Position numbers and translations under genes: made by a program. Source: Bradyrhizobium jicamae (lineage in GTDB: Bacteria; Pseudomonadota; Alphaproteobacteria; Rhizobiales; Xanthobacteraceae). Taken from it: DNA of 64,000 nt. The notes beneath the pieces are model-generated. The model worked only from the letters and a program-made list of their open reading frames with translations. It was not told the DNA's origin and did not search any database. Positions within the stretch are counted from its first letter, which is position 1. Each line of letters starts with the position of its first letter. The stretch is from positions 35,836-99,835 of the forward strand of contig NZ_JAFCJX010000032.1 in assembly GCF_018130695.1 (NCBI RefSeq), in the 5' to 3' direction. This document shows, piece by piece, positions 33,885 through 46,192 of the stretch.

Positions 33885-36164
33885 TCAACGGGGTGATGAC
33901 ATCTGACGTCGGTTGAACAGCATCAGGAGCAAACTGACAGTGAGGAAGATCACACCCGCGATCATCTTCAGCTCCGCGTCGGTCGCCGTCTTCGGCAGCG
34001 GCACGGTGGCGGGCGGCGTGGTGACGACCGGCGACCTCTTGAGCGACGCCACCTGCACCCTGGCGTCACCGCCATCGGCGCGGCGCTCAGTCGGCGCGAC
34101 CTGCAGGCGCGGACGCTCGCCGAACACCTTTGCGAAGTCCCAGCCGGCGGGCAGGTTGAGCGGCAGCTCGGTGAGCTTCAGCGGCTCGCCTTCGGGACGG
34201 CTCGGCGTCTTGTCGACCGCAACCAGGCTGGTCAGCCGCGTCACGAGCTGATGCTCGAGCGCCAGCGCCAGGATGGTCTTGTCGGATTCTTCCGGCGTCG
34301 CCTGCCGCGTGGTGCGCGCCACTTCCGCATCGCTGATCTTGCGGCGAGCCCACAGCTTTGACAGGCCCTTGCCTTCGGCGGCGCTCGCCACCGGCAGGGT
34401 CACGCTCCACGGACGATCGCCGATGCGGCCCTTGATCTCGACGGAGCCTGCGAGCTTGTCGAGCTTTGCGGCGAGCACCAGCGGCTCGTCGCGATAGAGG
34501 TCGGGGATTGCCGACGGCGTCATGTCGGCGGTGGCCTCGGAGAATTTTGCGGTCAGGCCGGTGACGGCCGGATTCTCAAGCTTGGCAAAGAGGCCGCGCA
34601 TCCGCTCGTCGACCTGCTCGACCGAGCCGATATGGGTGAAGGTGCCACGGCCGAGCTCGGCGGCGCGCGTCATCAGATGGGTGTTCGGCGCCGATCCAAT
34701 GCCGACCATGAACACGCGGGAGCGGCCGCGCAGCGCGCTGATGGTCTCGAACAGCTGCTGCTCATTGCCGATCGCGCCGTCGGTCAGGAACACGACCTGG
34801 CGGACATAGTCGGCATCCTCGCGATTGTTGTCCGAGAGCGCCGCGCGCATCGACGGCACCATCTCGGTGCCGCCGCGGGCCTGCAGCGCGCTGACGAACG
34901 AGGTGGCGTTCGCAACATTGGCGGAGTTGGCTGCCACCGGCGTCGGGAACAGAACATCCATCGTGTCGTCGAAGCGGATCACGTTGAACCGATCATTCGG
35001 TTGCAGGCGGCCGAGCGCATAGAGCAGGCTCGCCTTGGCCTGGATGATCGAGGTGCCGCCCATCGAGCCGGAATTGTCGATCACGAAGATCACCTCGCGC
35101 GGCATCGGCCTCTCGCGGGCCTGCTCGACTGATGGCGGTGTCACGAAAGCGAGCAGATAGTCGGCATTGCCGACGTGCTCGCGGAACAGGCCGACCGACG
35201 GCGCCTTCTCGGCCGCCGGCTTCCAGGTCAGCTCGAAATCGCGATCCGCCGGCACCGGGCCTTCGGCCAGCGTGATGACGCGCCTGGTGCTATCCGGGCT
35301 ATCGATCTTGACCTGGTGAAAGTGGCTCTTGACCTCGCCGAGCGGAAAGCCGGCCTGCAGGCGCACGGTGATGTTGGTCGGATTGATCGCGGCGTTCTCG
35401 GCCGGGTCGAGCACGGGCGAGGCGATGCGGTTGCGATCCGGAACGGGATCGGTCGCAGTCGAGCCCCAGCCGCCGCCATCAGGACGGAGGTCGACGCTCT
35501 GCACCACCGGTGCAGGATTATAACGCGGGCCGACCACCATCGGCACCCGCAGCGAGAATTCGTTGCCGTTCTGCTGCACCGGCTCCTGATATTCGATCTG
35601 CACCAGCACGGTCTCGCCGGGGCCGATATTGGCCACCGAGTTGGTGAAAATGTTCGGCCGTTCCTGCTCGGTCAGAACAGCCTTCTGGCCGTCGCGCTTG
35701 GCCTGCTCGTAGATCGCGCGGGCCTGCTGACGCTCCTTGATGTCGCCGACCACGATGCGATCGCCGACCACCATCTTCAGCGTGTCGACCGCACCGCCGG
35801 CCGGTAGCGGATAGACGTAGGTGGCTTCCATCCATTGCTGGGTCGGGTTGCGGAAGATCTGGGTGACGCGGGCGCGCACCGTCGGGCCCGACACGGTGAG
35901 ATCGACATCGACGCCGAGCCGCAGCGCATCCGTGTAACCGTCATCGGTCTTGAGCAGCAGCGAGCCGGAGCGCGCGTCGCTCGGCTTCAGCACGGCCGGT
36001 TGCGGCCGCTCGGCCGACCAGCCCGGTCCAAAGCTCAAAAAAAGCGCGGCGAACCCGATCGCCAGCGCGACCACACTCTCCACCAGGAAGAACAGCGCAA
36101 TGCGCGCCTTGCGCGACAGGCGCATCCGCCGGCTGTTGTCCATCTCATCGCAAATCGTCGTCAT
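33885..36164 (-). CDS. Sortase target protein with VIT and VWA domains
   Basis: A 759-residue exported protein from the ATG at 36164 (gggag upstream). Residues about 20-45 form an N-terminal membrane segment (ALFFLVESVVALAIGFAALF). A VIT domain follows (VTQIFRNPTQQWMEATYVYP), then a VWA domain with MIDAS VIFVIDNSGSMGG. The C-terminus is a sorting signal: LPKTA at 723-727, a hydrophobic helix (MIAGVIFLTVSLLLMLF) and NRR. It is the expected substrate of the sortase encoded just downstream. Metal-dependent adhesion is plausible from the MIDAS, not shown. Confidence 0.9.
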   Translation of the reverse strand: MTTICDEMDNSRRMRLSRKARIALFFLVESVVALAIGFAALFLSFGPGWSAERPQPAVLKPSDARSGSLLLKTDDGYTDALRLGVDVDLTVSGPTVRARVTQIFRNPTQQWMEATYVYPLPAGGAVDTLKMVVGDRIVVGDIKERQQARAIYEQAKRDGQKAVLTEQERPNIFTNSVANIGPGETVLVQIEYQEPVQQNGNEFSLRVPMVVGPRYNPAPVVQSVDLRPDGGGWGSTATDPVPDRNRIASPVLDPAENAAINPTNITVRLQAGFPLGEVKSHFHQVKIDSPDSTRRVITLAEGPVPADRDFELTWKPAAEKAPSVGLFREHVGNADYLLAFVTPPSVEQARERPMPREVIFVIDNSGSMGGTSIIQAKASLLYALGRLQPNDRFNVIRFDDTMDVLFPTPVAANSANVANATSFVSALQARGGTEMVPSMRAALSDNNREDADYVRQVVFLTDGAIGNEQQLFETISALRGRSRVFMVGIGSAPNTHLMTRAAELGRGTFTHIGSVEQVDERMRGLFAKLENPAVTGLTAKFSEATADMTPSAIPDLYRDEPLVLAAKLDKLAGSVEIKGRIGDRPWSVTLPVASAAEGKGLSKLWARRKISDAEVARTTRQATPEESDKTILALALEHQLVTRLTSLVAVDKTPSRPEGEPLKLTELPLNLPAGWDFAKVFGERPRLQVAPTERRADGGDARVQVASLKRSPVVTTPPATVPLPKTATDAELKMIAGVIFLTVSLLLMLFNRRQMSSPR

Positions 36165-36365
36165 GTCAGTCGCTCCCAAGCGAGGCTTTCGCTTGTCCGA
36201 AATCTCTGACGGCGCGCGATTTGGCGCGAGCAGAATGATCGGCAATGATTGGCCGCCGCCCGGCGCCACACGCCGCCCGCCAGGGCGGGTTTGTGCGGTT
36301 TTGTGATGGATTGTCCGGTCTGCTAGACTGGGACCATTCGTTCAGGACTCGCCGCAGGGGTATCG

Positions 36366-37133
36366 ATGTCGACGCCGGACAAGCAGCTTTCCGCCGAGCA
36401 GAGCCGGCAGGTGGCGGAGACGATTCGCGAGGAGATCGCCCGCCGCCGCATCTCGCGGCAGACCCTGGCCGAGCAGGCCAAGCTCTCGCTGTCCACGCTG
36501 GAAAAGGTGCTCGGCGGCCGCCGTCCGTTCACGCTCGCCACCACCGTGCGGCTGGAGCAGGCGCTCGGTGTCTCCCTGCGCAAGACGCCCGTCACGGCGC
36601 CACCGGCGCCGCCCGCCGTCAATGGCGAGATCGCGCCCGACAGCCTCGGCTCCTACTCCCGCCGCGCGGTGGCGCGGATCGAGGGCACCTACATCACGGT
36701 CCGGCCGTCGTTCGGCGAGCGGGACGCGATCTATGCCTATCGCACCGTGATCAGCTGGGACGACGCAGTGTCATCGCTGGTGTTTCGCGAGGGCGAGCGG
36801 CAGGACGTCGACTACACGCAGTTCGGCGAAGTGGCGGTGCCGAACGAATCCGGCTTCGTCTATCTCGTGACCAACCGCCACGGCCAGCACCGCGTCATCA
36901 CGGTGTCGCGGCCAAGAAATTCCGGCGAGATGTACGGCATCATCACGACGCTGCTTGCCGGCCGCGGCTCGGTGCTGACGCCGATCGCGGCACCGATCGC
37001 GTTTTTGCCGCTGAAGAATATTGTCAATCCGAGTTTGGGGCGGATTCCGCCTGACGATCCCAATCACGCCGCCTACCGCGAGCATCTGCGCCGCACGGTC
37101 GACGAGCAGTTCGCGATTTTCCTGCCGGGGTAA
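36366..37133 (+). CDS. XRE-type HTH regulator with an uncharacterised C-terminal domain
   Basis: A 255-residue protein. Residues about 13-75 are an XRE-like helix-turn-helix (IREEIARRRISRQTLAEQAK, then LSLSTLEKVLGGRRPFTLAT). The remaining 170 residues form a beta-rich domain (RIEGTYITVRPSFGERDAIY, GFVYLVTNRHGQHRVITVSR) I cannot name. It starts 202 bases from the divergent sortase-target gene, so local control of the sortase module is a fair inference. Confidence 0.75.
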   Translation: MSTPDKQLSAEQSRQVAETIREEIARRRISRQTLAEQAKLSLSTLEKVLGGRRPFTLATTVRLEQALGVSLRKTPVTAPPAPPAVNGEIAPDSLGSYSRRAVARIEGTYITVRPSFGERDAIYAYRTVISWDDAVSSLVFREGERQDVDYTQFGEVAVPNESGFVYLVTNRHGQHRVITVSRPRNSGEMYGIITTLLAGRGSVLTPIAAPIAFLPLKNIVNPSLGRIPPDDPNHAAYREHLRRTVDEQFAIFLPG

Positions 37134-37139
37134 CTTTCT

Positions 37140-37290
37140 TCCTTCCCCCCTTGTGGGGGAAGGTGGCGCGCAGCGCCGGATGAGGGGTATCTATCCCCGT
37201 ACTCAGAACGTGAGAGTATGCGGAGAGACCCCTCACCCGGTTTCGATGCTTTCGCATCGAAACCACCCTCTCCCACAAGGGGAGAGGGTG
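37140..37290. repeat. Inverted-repeat element between convergent genes
   Basis: The outer arms ccccttgtgggggaagg and ccctctcccacaaggggaga are related inverse copies. The interior gatgaggggtatc / acccctcac pair and a hairpin ggtttcgatgc-tttc-gcatcgaaacc complete the structure. It is built like the element at 30576-30799 but is more diverged. Confidence 0.65.
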
Positions 37291-37316
37291 CACTTCCATT
37301 GCCGCTCTAGAAGAAA

Positions 37317-38537
37317 CTATCCCCCCGTCTCCGCGCTGATGATGTCGCCGAACAGCTCCCACTGGCCGTTCTTGAAGCGCATCATCTTCAGCTGTTCGAT
37401 CGGGGCGAAGTCGGTGCCTGACGTATTCACTCTGATGCCGGGGATCAGCGTGTCCGGCGTGAAATCCTTCAGGCTCGCCGCCTGCTTCATCACATTCTCA
37501 CGGGTGAGATTGTCGCCGGCCTGCTTCAGCGTCTGCACCATGGTCTGCGCCGCAGCATAGCCATAGACGAGGTTGGCGTCGGAGATGTTGGCGCCCGGCA
37601 TGTATTTGTCGATGAAGGTCATGAACTTCTTCATGCCCTCGTCGTCCTTCCACTGCGGATCGGAGGCGTCCTTGAGATAGCCGGCCGACAGCACGCCTTC
37701 TGAGGCCTCCAGGCCGGCGGGCTTCATCACAGCACCGATCGAGATCGAGACGTCGGTCATCACATGCATCGGCTTCCAGCCGAGCTCGGCGATCTTCTTG
37801 ATCGCTTGGGCTGCGAATTTCGGCGTCGAAATGTTGACGAACACGTCGGCGCCGGTGTCCTTCAGCTTGACGATGTGGGAGTCGATCGAGGGCTCCGTGG
37901 TCTCGTAGCTCTCCTCGGCAACGATCTTGACGTTCGACTTCTCCAGCACCTCCTTCAGGCCGACCAGATAGTCTTTGCCGAAATCATCGTTGGCGTAGAA
38001 GATCACGACCTTGCCGTTCGGCTTCTCCTTCAAGATATACTTCGCGAAGATCCGCGCCTCGACGCGGTAGCTGGGCTGAAAGCCCATCGTCCAGGGAAAG
38101 TCCTTCGGATCGTTCCACTTGCTGGCGCCGGTGGCGAGGAACAGCTGCGGTACCTTCTTGGCGTTGTGGTACTTCTGGACCGCGGTCTGGGTCGGCGTGC
38201 CCAGCGCGTTGAACACCAGGAACACCTCGTCGCTCTCGATCAGCTTGCGGATCTGCTCCACCGTCTTCGGCGGCGAATAGCCGTCGTCATAGGAGATCCA
38301 GTTGATCTTGCGGCCGTTGATGCCGCCCTGGTCATTGATCATCTTGAAATAGGCCTCTTCGGTCTTGCCGATGATGCCGTAGGCGGAAGCGGGGCCGCTA
38401 TAGGCCTCGACATTGCCGATCTTGATCTCGGTGTCGGAAGCGCCGGTGTCGTATTTCTTCTGGGCGAACGCGGCTTGGGTGGAGAGCAGGCAGAACGCCG
38501 TGGCAGCGGCCAGCAGCGACAATTTCTTGTTGTTCAT
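37317..38537 (-). CDS. ABC transporter periplasmic binding protein, branched-chain amino acid type
   Basis: A 406-residue protein with a signal peptide (MNNKKLSLLAAATAFCLLST to AFAQ). The type I binding fold shows IKIGNVEAYSGPASAYGIIG, DQGGINGRKINWISYDDGYS, and PQLFLATGASKWNDP. This is the LivJ-like family, but many rhizobial members bind aromatic or other organic acids rather than amino acids. No permease or ATPase of this type is in the window. Together with the neighbouring CoA ligase and acyl-CoA dehydrogenases it suggests uptake of an acid to be activated to CoA; this is inference. Confidence 0.9.
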   Translation of the reverse strand: MNNKKLSLLAAATAFCLLSTQAAFAQKKYDTGASDTEIKIGNVEAYSGPASAYGIIGKTEEAYFKMINDQGGINGRKINWISYDDGYSPPKTVEQIRKLIESDEVFLVFNALGTPTQTAVQKYHNAKKVPQLFLATGASKWNDPKDFPWTMGFQPSYRVEARIFAKYILKEKPNGKVVIFYANDDFGKDYLVGLKEVLEKSNVKIVAEESYETTEPSIDSHIVKLKDTGADVFVNISTPKFAAQAIKKIAELGWKPMHVMTDVSISIGAVMKPAGLEASEGVLSAGYLKDASDPQWKDDEGMKKFMTFIDKYMPGANISDANLVYGYAAAQTMVQTLKQAGDNLTRENVMKQAASLKDFTPDTLIPGIRVNTSGTDFAPIEQLKMMRFKNGQWELFGDIISAETGG

Positions 38538-38658
38538 AAAGACGTTTCCTCAGGGTTATTCTTGTTGGGGACTGGCACAAAACCCATGGTCGGTCCCGGC
38601 AGACGGCCACGGGGCAGTTCGCAATGTCGGCATGTGCTCGGCGAACGTTGTCGCCAAA

Positions 38659-40203
38659 TCACGCCGCAGTATCGGTGGGCTTCGGCTGGCTGAAGGTTTG
38701 CCGAAGCGTCGGCTTGTGAATCTTCCCCGTCGCGTTGCGCGGCAGGGCCTCGACGAATTCGATCAGGCGCGGGCATTTGAACCGCGCCAGATTGGCCTCA
38801 CAATGGGCATGTATCTCGGCGGGCGCAAGCGAATGGCCGGGCTTGATCGCGATGATGGCCATGCCGACCTCGCCCCATTGCGCGTTGGGGATGCCGATCA
38901 CGGCGGCTTCGGCGACGGCGGTCAGCTGATGCAGCACGCTCTCGACCTCGGCCGGATAGACGTTCTCGCCGCCGGAGATGTACATGTCCTTCCAGCGGTC
39001 GACGATGTAGTAAAAACCTTCCTCGTCCATCCGCGTGGCGTCGCCGGTGTGCAGCCAGCCGTCGGTGAAGGAGGCGGCGTTGGCGTCCGGCCTGTTCCAG
39101 TAGCCTGGCGTGATGTTGGGGCCCTTGACCCAGAGCTCGCCGAGTTCGCCGACCGCGGCATCGCTGCCGTCAGGCCGCACGATTCGCACCTCCGTGTGCA
39201 GCAACGGCTTGCCGGAGGAGCCGGCCTTGCGCACGGCATCCTCGCGATCGAGCGTCAGCACCGCAGGGCTCGTCTCGGTCATTCCGTAGCCTTGTTGGAG
39301 CGCCACACCGCGTTCTTCCCAGGTCTTCAGCAGCGGCACCGGCATCGGCGCGCCGCCGACGCCGCCATTGATCAGGCGGCTGAAGTCCGCGGTGGCGAAC
39401 GCCGGATGCTGCGCCATGAACTGGTAGATCGAGGGCACGCCGAAAAACACGTTGATGCGCTCGGCGGGATCGCTGATCAGCCGCAGCGCCTCGCCCGGAT
39501 CGAAGGCGCGCATGATCATCACCGTGCCGCCGGAATGCAGCACGGGGTTGGTGTAGCAATTCAGCCCGCCGGTGTGGAACAGCGGCAGCACCGTGAGCAG
39601 CACCGATGACGGCGAGATATAAGCGGGGCCGCCGAGATTGACGCAATTCCAGAACGTCATCCCATGCGTGATGATCGCGCCCTTGGGCTGGCCCGTGGTG
39701 CCCGACGTGTACATGATGGTCGAGATGTCATCGAGCGTGACGATCTCGCTCTTGTCGAGCGGCGTTGCCGATGCGATGCCCGCTTCATAGGAGCCGCCGG
39801 GACCGAGCTTCACGGCCGAGGCGACGTTGCACAGCTTGGCGACCGCGAGCGCCGTCTCGGCGAGGTCGTCGTCATGGATCATCACCCTGGGCGAGGAGTC
39901 GCCGACGATATATTGCAACTCCGGCACGGTGAGGCGGGTGTTGAGCGGCAGGAACACCGCGCCGATCCGGAAGCAGGCGAACTGCACCTCCATCGTATCG
40001 GTCGTGTTCAGCGCCAGCACCGCGACACGGTCGCCGCGCTCGACCTTCAACGCATCGCGCAAGTGGCCGGCGAGCCGCGCCACCCGCGCATCGAACTGCG
40101 CGTAGGTGAAGCGGCGGCCGGACGCGAGATCGATCATCGCGATCTTGTCCGGCGTGCGCCGGCAATGATGGGCGATCCAGTCATAGTAACGCACGGACGA
40201 CAT
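38659..40203 (-). CDS. AMP-dependent acyl-CoA synthetase
   Basis: A 514-residue adenylate-forming ligase that activates a carboxylic acid to acyl-CoA via acyl-AMP. The A3 motif is IMYTSGTTGQPKGAI, followed by GYGMTETSPAV (A5), WLHTGDATRMDEEGFYYIVDR (A7-A8 region, key Asp and Arg) and the late catalytic Lys in LPRNATGKIHK. Length is typical of medium/long-chain or aromatic CoA ligases. It lies between two binding-protein genes on the same strand; the next starts 66 bases beyond its own start. Confidence 0.9.
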   Translation of the reverse strand: MSSVRYYDWIAHHCRRTPDKIAMIDLASGRRFTYAQFDARVARLAGHLRDALKVERGDRVAVLALNTTDTMEVQFACFRIGAVFLPLNTRLTVPELQYIVGDSSPRVMIHDDDLAETALAVAKLCNVASAVKLGPGGSYEAGIASATPLDKSEIVTLDDISTIMYTSGTTGQPKGAIITHGMTFWNCVNLGGPAYISPSSVLLTVLPLFHTGGLNCYTNPVLHSGGTVMIMRAFDPGEALRLISDPAERINVFFGVPSIYQFMAQHPAFATADFSRLINGGVGGAPMPVPLLKTWEERGVALQQGYGMTETSPAVLTLDREDAVRKAGSSGKPLLHTEVRIVRPDGSDAAVGELGELWVKGPNITPGYWNRPDANAASFTDGWLHTGDATRMDEEGFYYIVDRWKDMYISGGENVYPAEVESVLHQLTAVAEAAVIGIPNAQWGEVGMAIIAIKPGHSLAPAEIHAHCEANLARFKCPRLIEFVEALPRNATGKIHKPTLRQTFSQPKPTDTAA

Positions 40204-40268
40204 TCAGCTCTCTCCCTCAGGCCACAATCGTGCGCTGCGTCATGGATCGTCGTCGTCTCGCCAACCGT

Positions 40269-41471
40269 TCAGGAGCCACGCAGCAACTCGCTGATCACAT
40301 TGAACTGGTTGTCGCGAAATTCGACCATATAGCCGTCCTTGATCGGGCGGTAGTCGGTCGGCGAGGTGTTGAGCTTGACGCCGGGCATCAGTAGCGGCAG
40401 CGCCACGTCCTTCAGATTGGCGGCCTGGGCCATGATGTTGTCGCGAGAGAGGTCGTTCTTGCACTGTTGCAGCACCACCACCAGTGCCTGCGCCACCATG
40501 TAGCCGTAGCCGGCGGCGAAATTGGCCGGGTCGACATTGGGCAGTCGCGCCTTCATGAAATCGCGATAGGCGATCATGTCGGCATCTTTGGAGTCCGCCA
40601 CATAGGGCTTCAGCGATCCGACCGACATGATGCCGGTGGAGGCCTCGAGCCCAGCCGGCACCATCACGGTCTCCTTATTGGCGCAGCCGGAGGAGATGAA
40701 GCGCATCGGACGCCAGCCGGTCTCATAGGCCTTGCGCACCGCTTGCGCGCAGGCGCGCGGTGTCACGCTGTAGATCAGGAACACGTCGGCCTTGGTGTTG
40801 GCGAGCGTCAGGATCTGCGAATCCACCGTGGGATCGGCGACCTCGAAGCTCGTCGCCAGCGCAATCGCCTTGTCGGCGTCGGCGCCGAGCGCTTTTTTGA
40901 CGCCGTTCAGGTAATCCTTTCCGGCGTCGTCGTTCTGATAGAGGATCGCAAACTTCGCATTGGGATTCTTCGACAGCGCGAAGCGCACCTCGATGCCGGC
41001 TTCCTCGATGTAGTTCGGCGCCCAGGGCAGCGCCATCAGCCAGTGCTGGTTCTGCGGATCGTTCCATTTCGAGGCCGAGCTGATCAGGAACAGGTGCGGC
41101 ACCTTGGCGCCGTTGAGATATTTTGCGGTTGCCGAGCTCGGCGCGGTGCCCATGGTGCCGAACATGAAGGCGACATTGTCGTTCTCGACCAGCCGCCGCG
41201 TTGCCTCCACCGTCTTCGGCGGCGAGAAGCCATCGTCGAGCGAGATCATGTTGAGCTTGCGCCCGTTGACGCCGCCCTTCTCGTTCACGGAATCGAAATA
41301 GGCGGCAAAGGCCTTGCCGGTGACGCTGAGCGCGGAGGCCGGGCCTGAATACGGCATGATGTTGCCGAACTTGATCTCGGTGTCCGTGATCCCCGGCTGC
41401 TGCGCGGCCGCCGGCGTCGAGGCCGCGAGCGTCAACAGGGCAACGAAGGCAAGTCGGCGTGATCCGATCAA
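40269..41471 (-). CDS. ABC transporter periplasmic binding protein, branched-chain amino acid type (second copy)
   Basis: A 400-residue paralogue of the protein at 37317 with shared landmarks: IKFGNIMPYSGPASALSVTG, EKGGVNGRKLNMISLDDGFS, LFLISSASKWNDPQNQHW and the C-terminal PGVKLNTSPTDYRPI. Signal peptide LAFVALLTLAASTPAAAQ. The first gene of a probable leftward unit binding protein - CoA ligase - binding protein. Ligand unknown; likely a small organic or aromatic acid given the context. Confidence 0.9.
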   Translation of the reverse strand: MIGSRRLAFVALLTLAASTPAAAQQPGITDTEIKFGNIMPYSGPASALSVTGKAFAAYFDSVNEKGGVNGRKLNMISLDDGFSPPKTVEATRRLVENDNVAFMFGTMGTAPSSATAKYLNGAKVPHLFLISSASKWNDPQNQHWLMALPWAPNYIEEAGIEVRFALSKNPNAKFAILYQNDDAGKDYLNGVKKALGADADKAIALATSFEVADPTVDSQILTLANTKADVFLIYSVTPRACAQAVRKAYETGWRPMRFISSGCANKETVMVPAGLEASTGIMSVGSLKPYVADSKDADMIAYRDFMKARLPNVDPANFAAGYGYMVAQALVVVLQQCKNDLSRDNIMAQAANLKDVALPLLMPGVKLNTSPTDYRPIKDGYMVEFRDNQFNVISELLRGS

Positions 41472-41670
41472 GGCAAGTCCTCCCGATTCAGATAGTTTTT
41501 GGAGGGATGCTAGCGCGGCCGAGGAACCGGTCTTGTGTTCAGATGCTGGCTGCGGCGCTCCGCCAACCGTGGCATGCTGGCGTTACCGCGTTGGCCGATT
41601 TCGACAGCGGCTTAACGCAAGTGGACCAGCGTCAAATCGGGGCAATTTCGATTCGCCTGAGGAGGATGCC

Positions 41671-42825
41671 ATGCTGGAGCGCACGCGACCGCAAAACCCG
41701 TTCTACACCGCGGAGCATGAAGCCTTTCGCGACGTGATGCGGCGCTTTGTGATGAAGGAGATCGAGCCTCACGCCCATGAATGGGACGAGGCCGGCGAGT
41801 TTCCGCGCGAGCTCTATGTCAAGGCGGCCGAGATCGGGCTGCTGGGCCTCGGCTTCCCCGAGGAATATGGCGGGGTCGCCGCCGACCAGTTCATGAAGAT
41901 CGTGGCCTCGCAGGAGCTGGCGCGCGCCGGTGCCGGCGGCGTCTCGTCGAGCCTGATGAGCCACACCATCGGCTCGCCACCGATCGCCCGCGCGGCGCGG
42001 CCGGAGGTGAAGGCGCGGGTGCTGCCGGAAGTGCTGTCGGGCCGGAAGATTTCCGCGCTCGCCATCACCGAGCCGAGCGGCGGCTCCGACGTGGCAAATC
42101 TGCGCACCAAGGCGCGGCGCGACGGCGATCATTACGTCGTCAGCGGCGAGAAGACGTTCATCACCTCCGGCGTGCGCGCCGATTATCTGACCGTTGCGGT
42201 GCGCACCGGCGGCGAGGGCGCGGGCGGTGTCAGCCTGCTCCTGATCGAGGGCAATACGCCGGGCTTGTCGCGGACGAAATTGAAGAAGATGGGCTGGTGG
42301 GCCTCCGACACCGCGACCCTGCATTTCGACGAATGCCGCGTGCCGGCCGAGAATCTGATCGGCGAGGAGGGCCAGGGCTTCAAGATCATCATGCACAATT
42401 TCAACAGCGAACGGATGGGCATGGCGGCGAGCTGCACCGCCTATGCCCGCGTCTGCGTCGAGGAGGCGATCGCCTACGCCAGGGAGCGCAAGACCTTCGG
42501 CAAGCCGATCGCACAGCACCAAGTGATCCGCCACAAGATCGTCGACATGGCGCAGAAGGTCGCGGCCTCGCAGGCGATGCTGGAAATGCTGGCGTGGCGG
42601 CTCGGCCAGGGCGAGAGCCCGGTCGCCGAGATCTGCATGATGAAGAACCAGGCGACGCAGACCATGGCGCATTGCGCCTCCGAAGCCGTGCAGATCTTCG
42701 GCGGCGCCGGATTCATGCGCGGCATCAAGGTCGAGCGGATCTACCGCGAGGTCAAGGTCAATGCGATCGGCGGCGGCACCGAGGAGATCATGAAGGATCT
42801 CGCGTCAAGGCAGATGGGATTGTGA
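41671..42825 (+). CDS. Acyl-CoA dehydrogenase (first of three)
   Basis: A 384-residue FAD flavoprotein. The ATG at 41671 has a perfect gaggaggatgcc ribosome-binding site. Signatures: EFPRELYVKAAEIGLLGLGF, ALAITEPSGGSDVANLRTKA, GEKTFITSGVRADYLTVAVR, and GGAGFMRGIKVERIYREVKV, with the catalytic Glu expected in the YREVKVNAIGGGTEEI stretch. It oxidises an acyl-CoA to the trans-2-enoyl-CoA and passes electrons to ETF. It is divergent from the second binding-protein gene, so both may share a promoter region in 41472-41670. Confidence 0.9.
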   Translation: MLERTRPQNPFYTAEHEAFRDVMRRFVMKEIEPHAHEWDEAGEFPRELYVKAAEIGLLGLGFPEEYGGVAADQFMKIVASQELARAGAGGVSSSLMSHTIGSPPIARAARPEVKARVLPEVLSGRKISALAITEPSGGSDVANLRTKARRDGDHYVVSGEKTFITSGVRADYLTVAVRTGGEGAGGVSLLLIEGNTPGLSRTKLKKMGWWASDTATLHFDECRVPAENLIGEEGQGFKIIMHNFNSERMGMAASCTAYARVCVEEAIAYARERKTFGKPIAQHQVIRHKIVDMAQKVAASQAMLEMLAWRLGQGESPVAEICMMKNQATQTMAHCASEAVQIFGGAGFMRGIKVERIYREVKVNAIGGGTEEIMKDLASRQMGL

Positions 42826-42832
42826 TGGTATT

Positions 42833-42955
<123 letters not shown>

Positions 42956-42981
42956 AGGAGAGAAGATGACGAGGAAAGAGA

Positions 42982-44142
<1,161 letters not shown>

Positions 44143-44166
44143 GACTGCGCGCGTCGTACAAGCAGG

Positions 44167-45390
<1,224 letters not shown>

Positions 45391-45404
45391 ACAGGAAACG
45401 CCCG

Positions 45405-46061
45405 ATGATCACGCTCTATCACTGCGATGCCGCGCGCTCGTTCCGTCCGCTCTGGATGCTGGAGGAGCTTGGGCTTCCTTACGAGCTCAAGATGCTGCCG
45501 TTCCCGCCGCGCGTCTTCGCCAAGGAGTATCTCGGCATCAATCCGCTCGGCACCATTCCGTTCATGGTCGATGGCGAGACGAAGATGACGGAGTCATCAG
45601 GCATCTGCCATTACCTCGGCACCAAATATGGCCCGACGCCGCTGATCGTCGGACCCGACGAGCCGGCCTACGGTACGTTCCTGAACTGGATGTATTTTTC
45701 CGATGCGACGCTGACCTTTCCGCAGACGCTGGTGCTCCGCTACACCCAGCTCGAGCCGGAGGAGCGTCGTAACCCGCAGGTCGCCGGCGACTATGCCAAG
45801 TGGTTCCTCGGCCGGCTGCGCGCGGTCGAGGCCGCGAGCGCGAATTCGGAATTCCTCTGCGCGGGACGCTTCACCGCCGCCGACATCGCCAATGGCTATG
45901 CGCTCCGGCTCGCCGGCAGCATCGGGCTCTCCAAGGACTTTGGGCCGAATGTGGCGGCTTATTGGGCACGGCTGCAGCAGCGCGACGGTTTTAGGCGCGC
46001 GGTCGCCGCGGAGCAAAAAGCCGGGGTAGAACAAAATGTTGCGCCGCGCGCGCGGCCCTGA
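45405..46061 (+). CDS. Glutathione S-transferase family protein
   Basis: A 218-residue protein. ATG at 45405 with aggaaacgcccg upstream. The N-terminal thioredoxin-fold starts ITLYHCDAARSFRPLWMLEE; the Ser in RSFRP is the likely active-site residue. Cis-Pro motif NPLGTIPFMVDG, then SSGICHYLGTKYGPTPLI. The helical C-terminal domain includes FTAADIANGYAL. The reaction is glutathione conjugation or isomerisation of a pathway intermediate, or detoxification. Its place at the end of an acyl-CoA dehydrogenase operon suggests a role in the same catabolic route. Confidence 0.87.
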   Translation: MITLYHCDAARSFRPLWMLEELGLPYELKMLPFPPRVFAKEYLGINPLGTIPFMVDGETKMTESSGICHYLGTKYGPTPLIVGPDEPAYGTFLNWMYFSDATLTFPQTLVLRYTQLEPEERRNPQVAGDYAKWFLGRLRAVEAASANSEFLCAGRFTAADIANGYALRLAGSIGLSKDFGPNVAAYWARLQQRDGFRRAVAAEQKAGVEQNVAPRARP

Positions 46062-46192
46062 TCCGGTCGCGGCGATGTGTCCCGGAATTAACCGAAGCTG
46101 TCGGTGACAGGTCTTGAATTTGCGCTATGGTGTTCGCCGTCGCAGCGGCCCAAAGAGGTGCGCGCGCGGAGGAGCCTGCCGAGGAATCTGTC

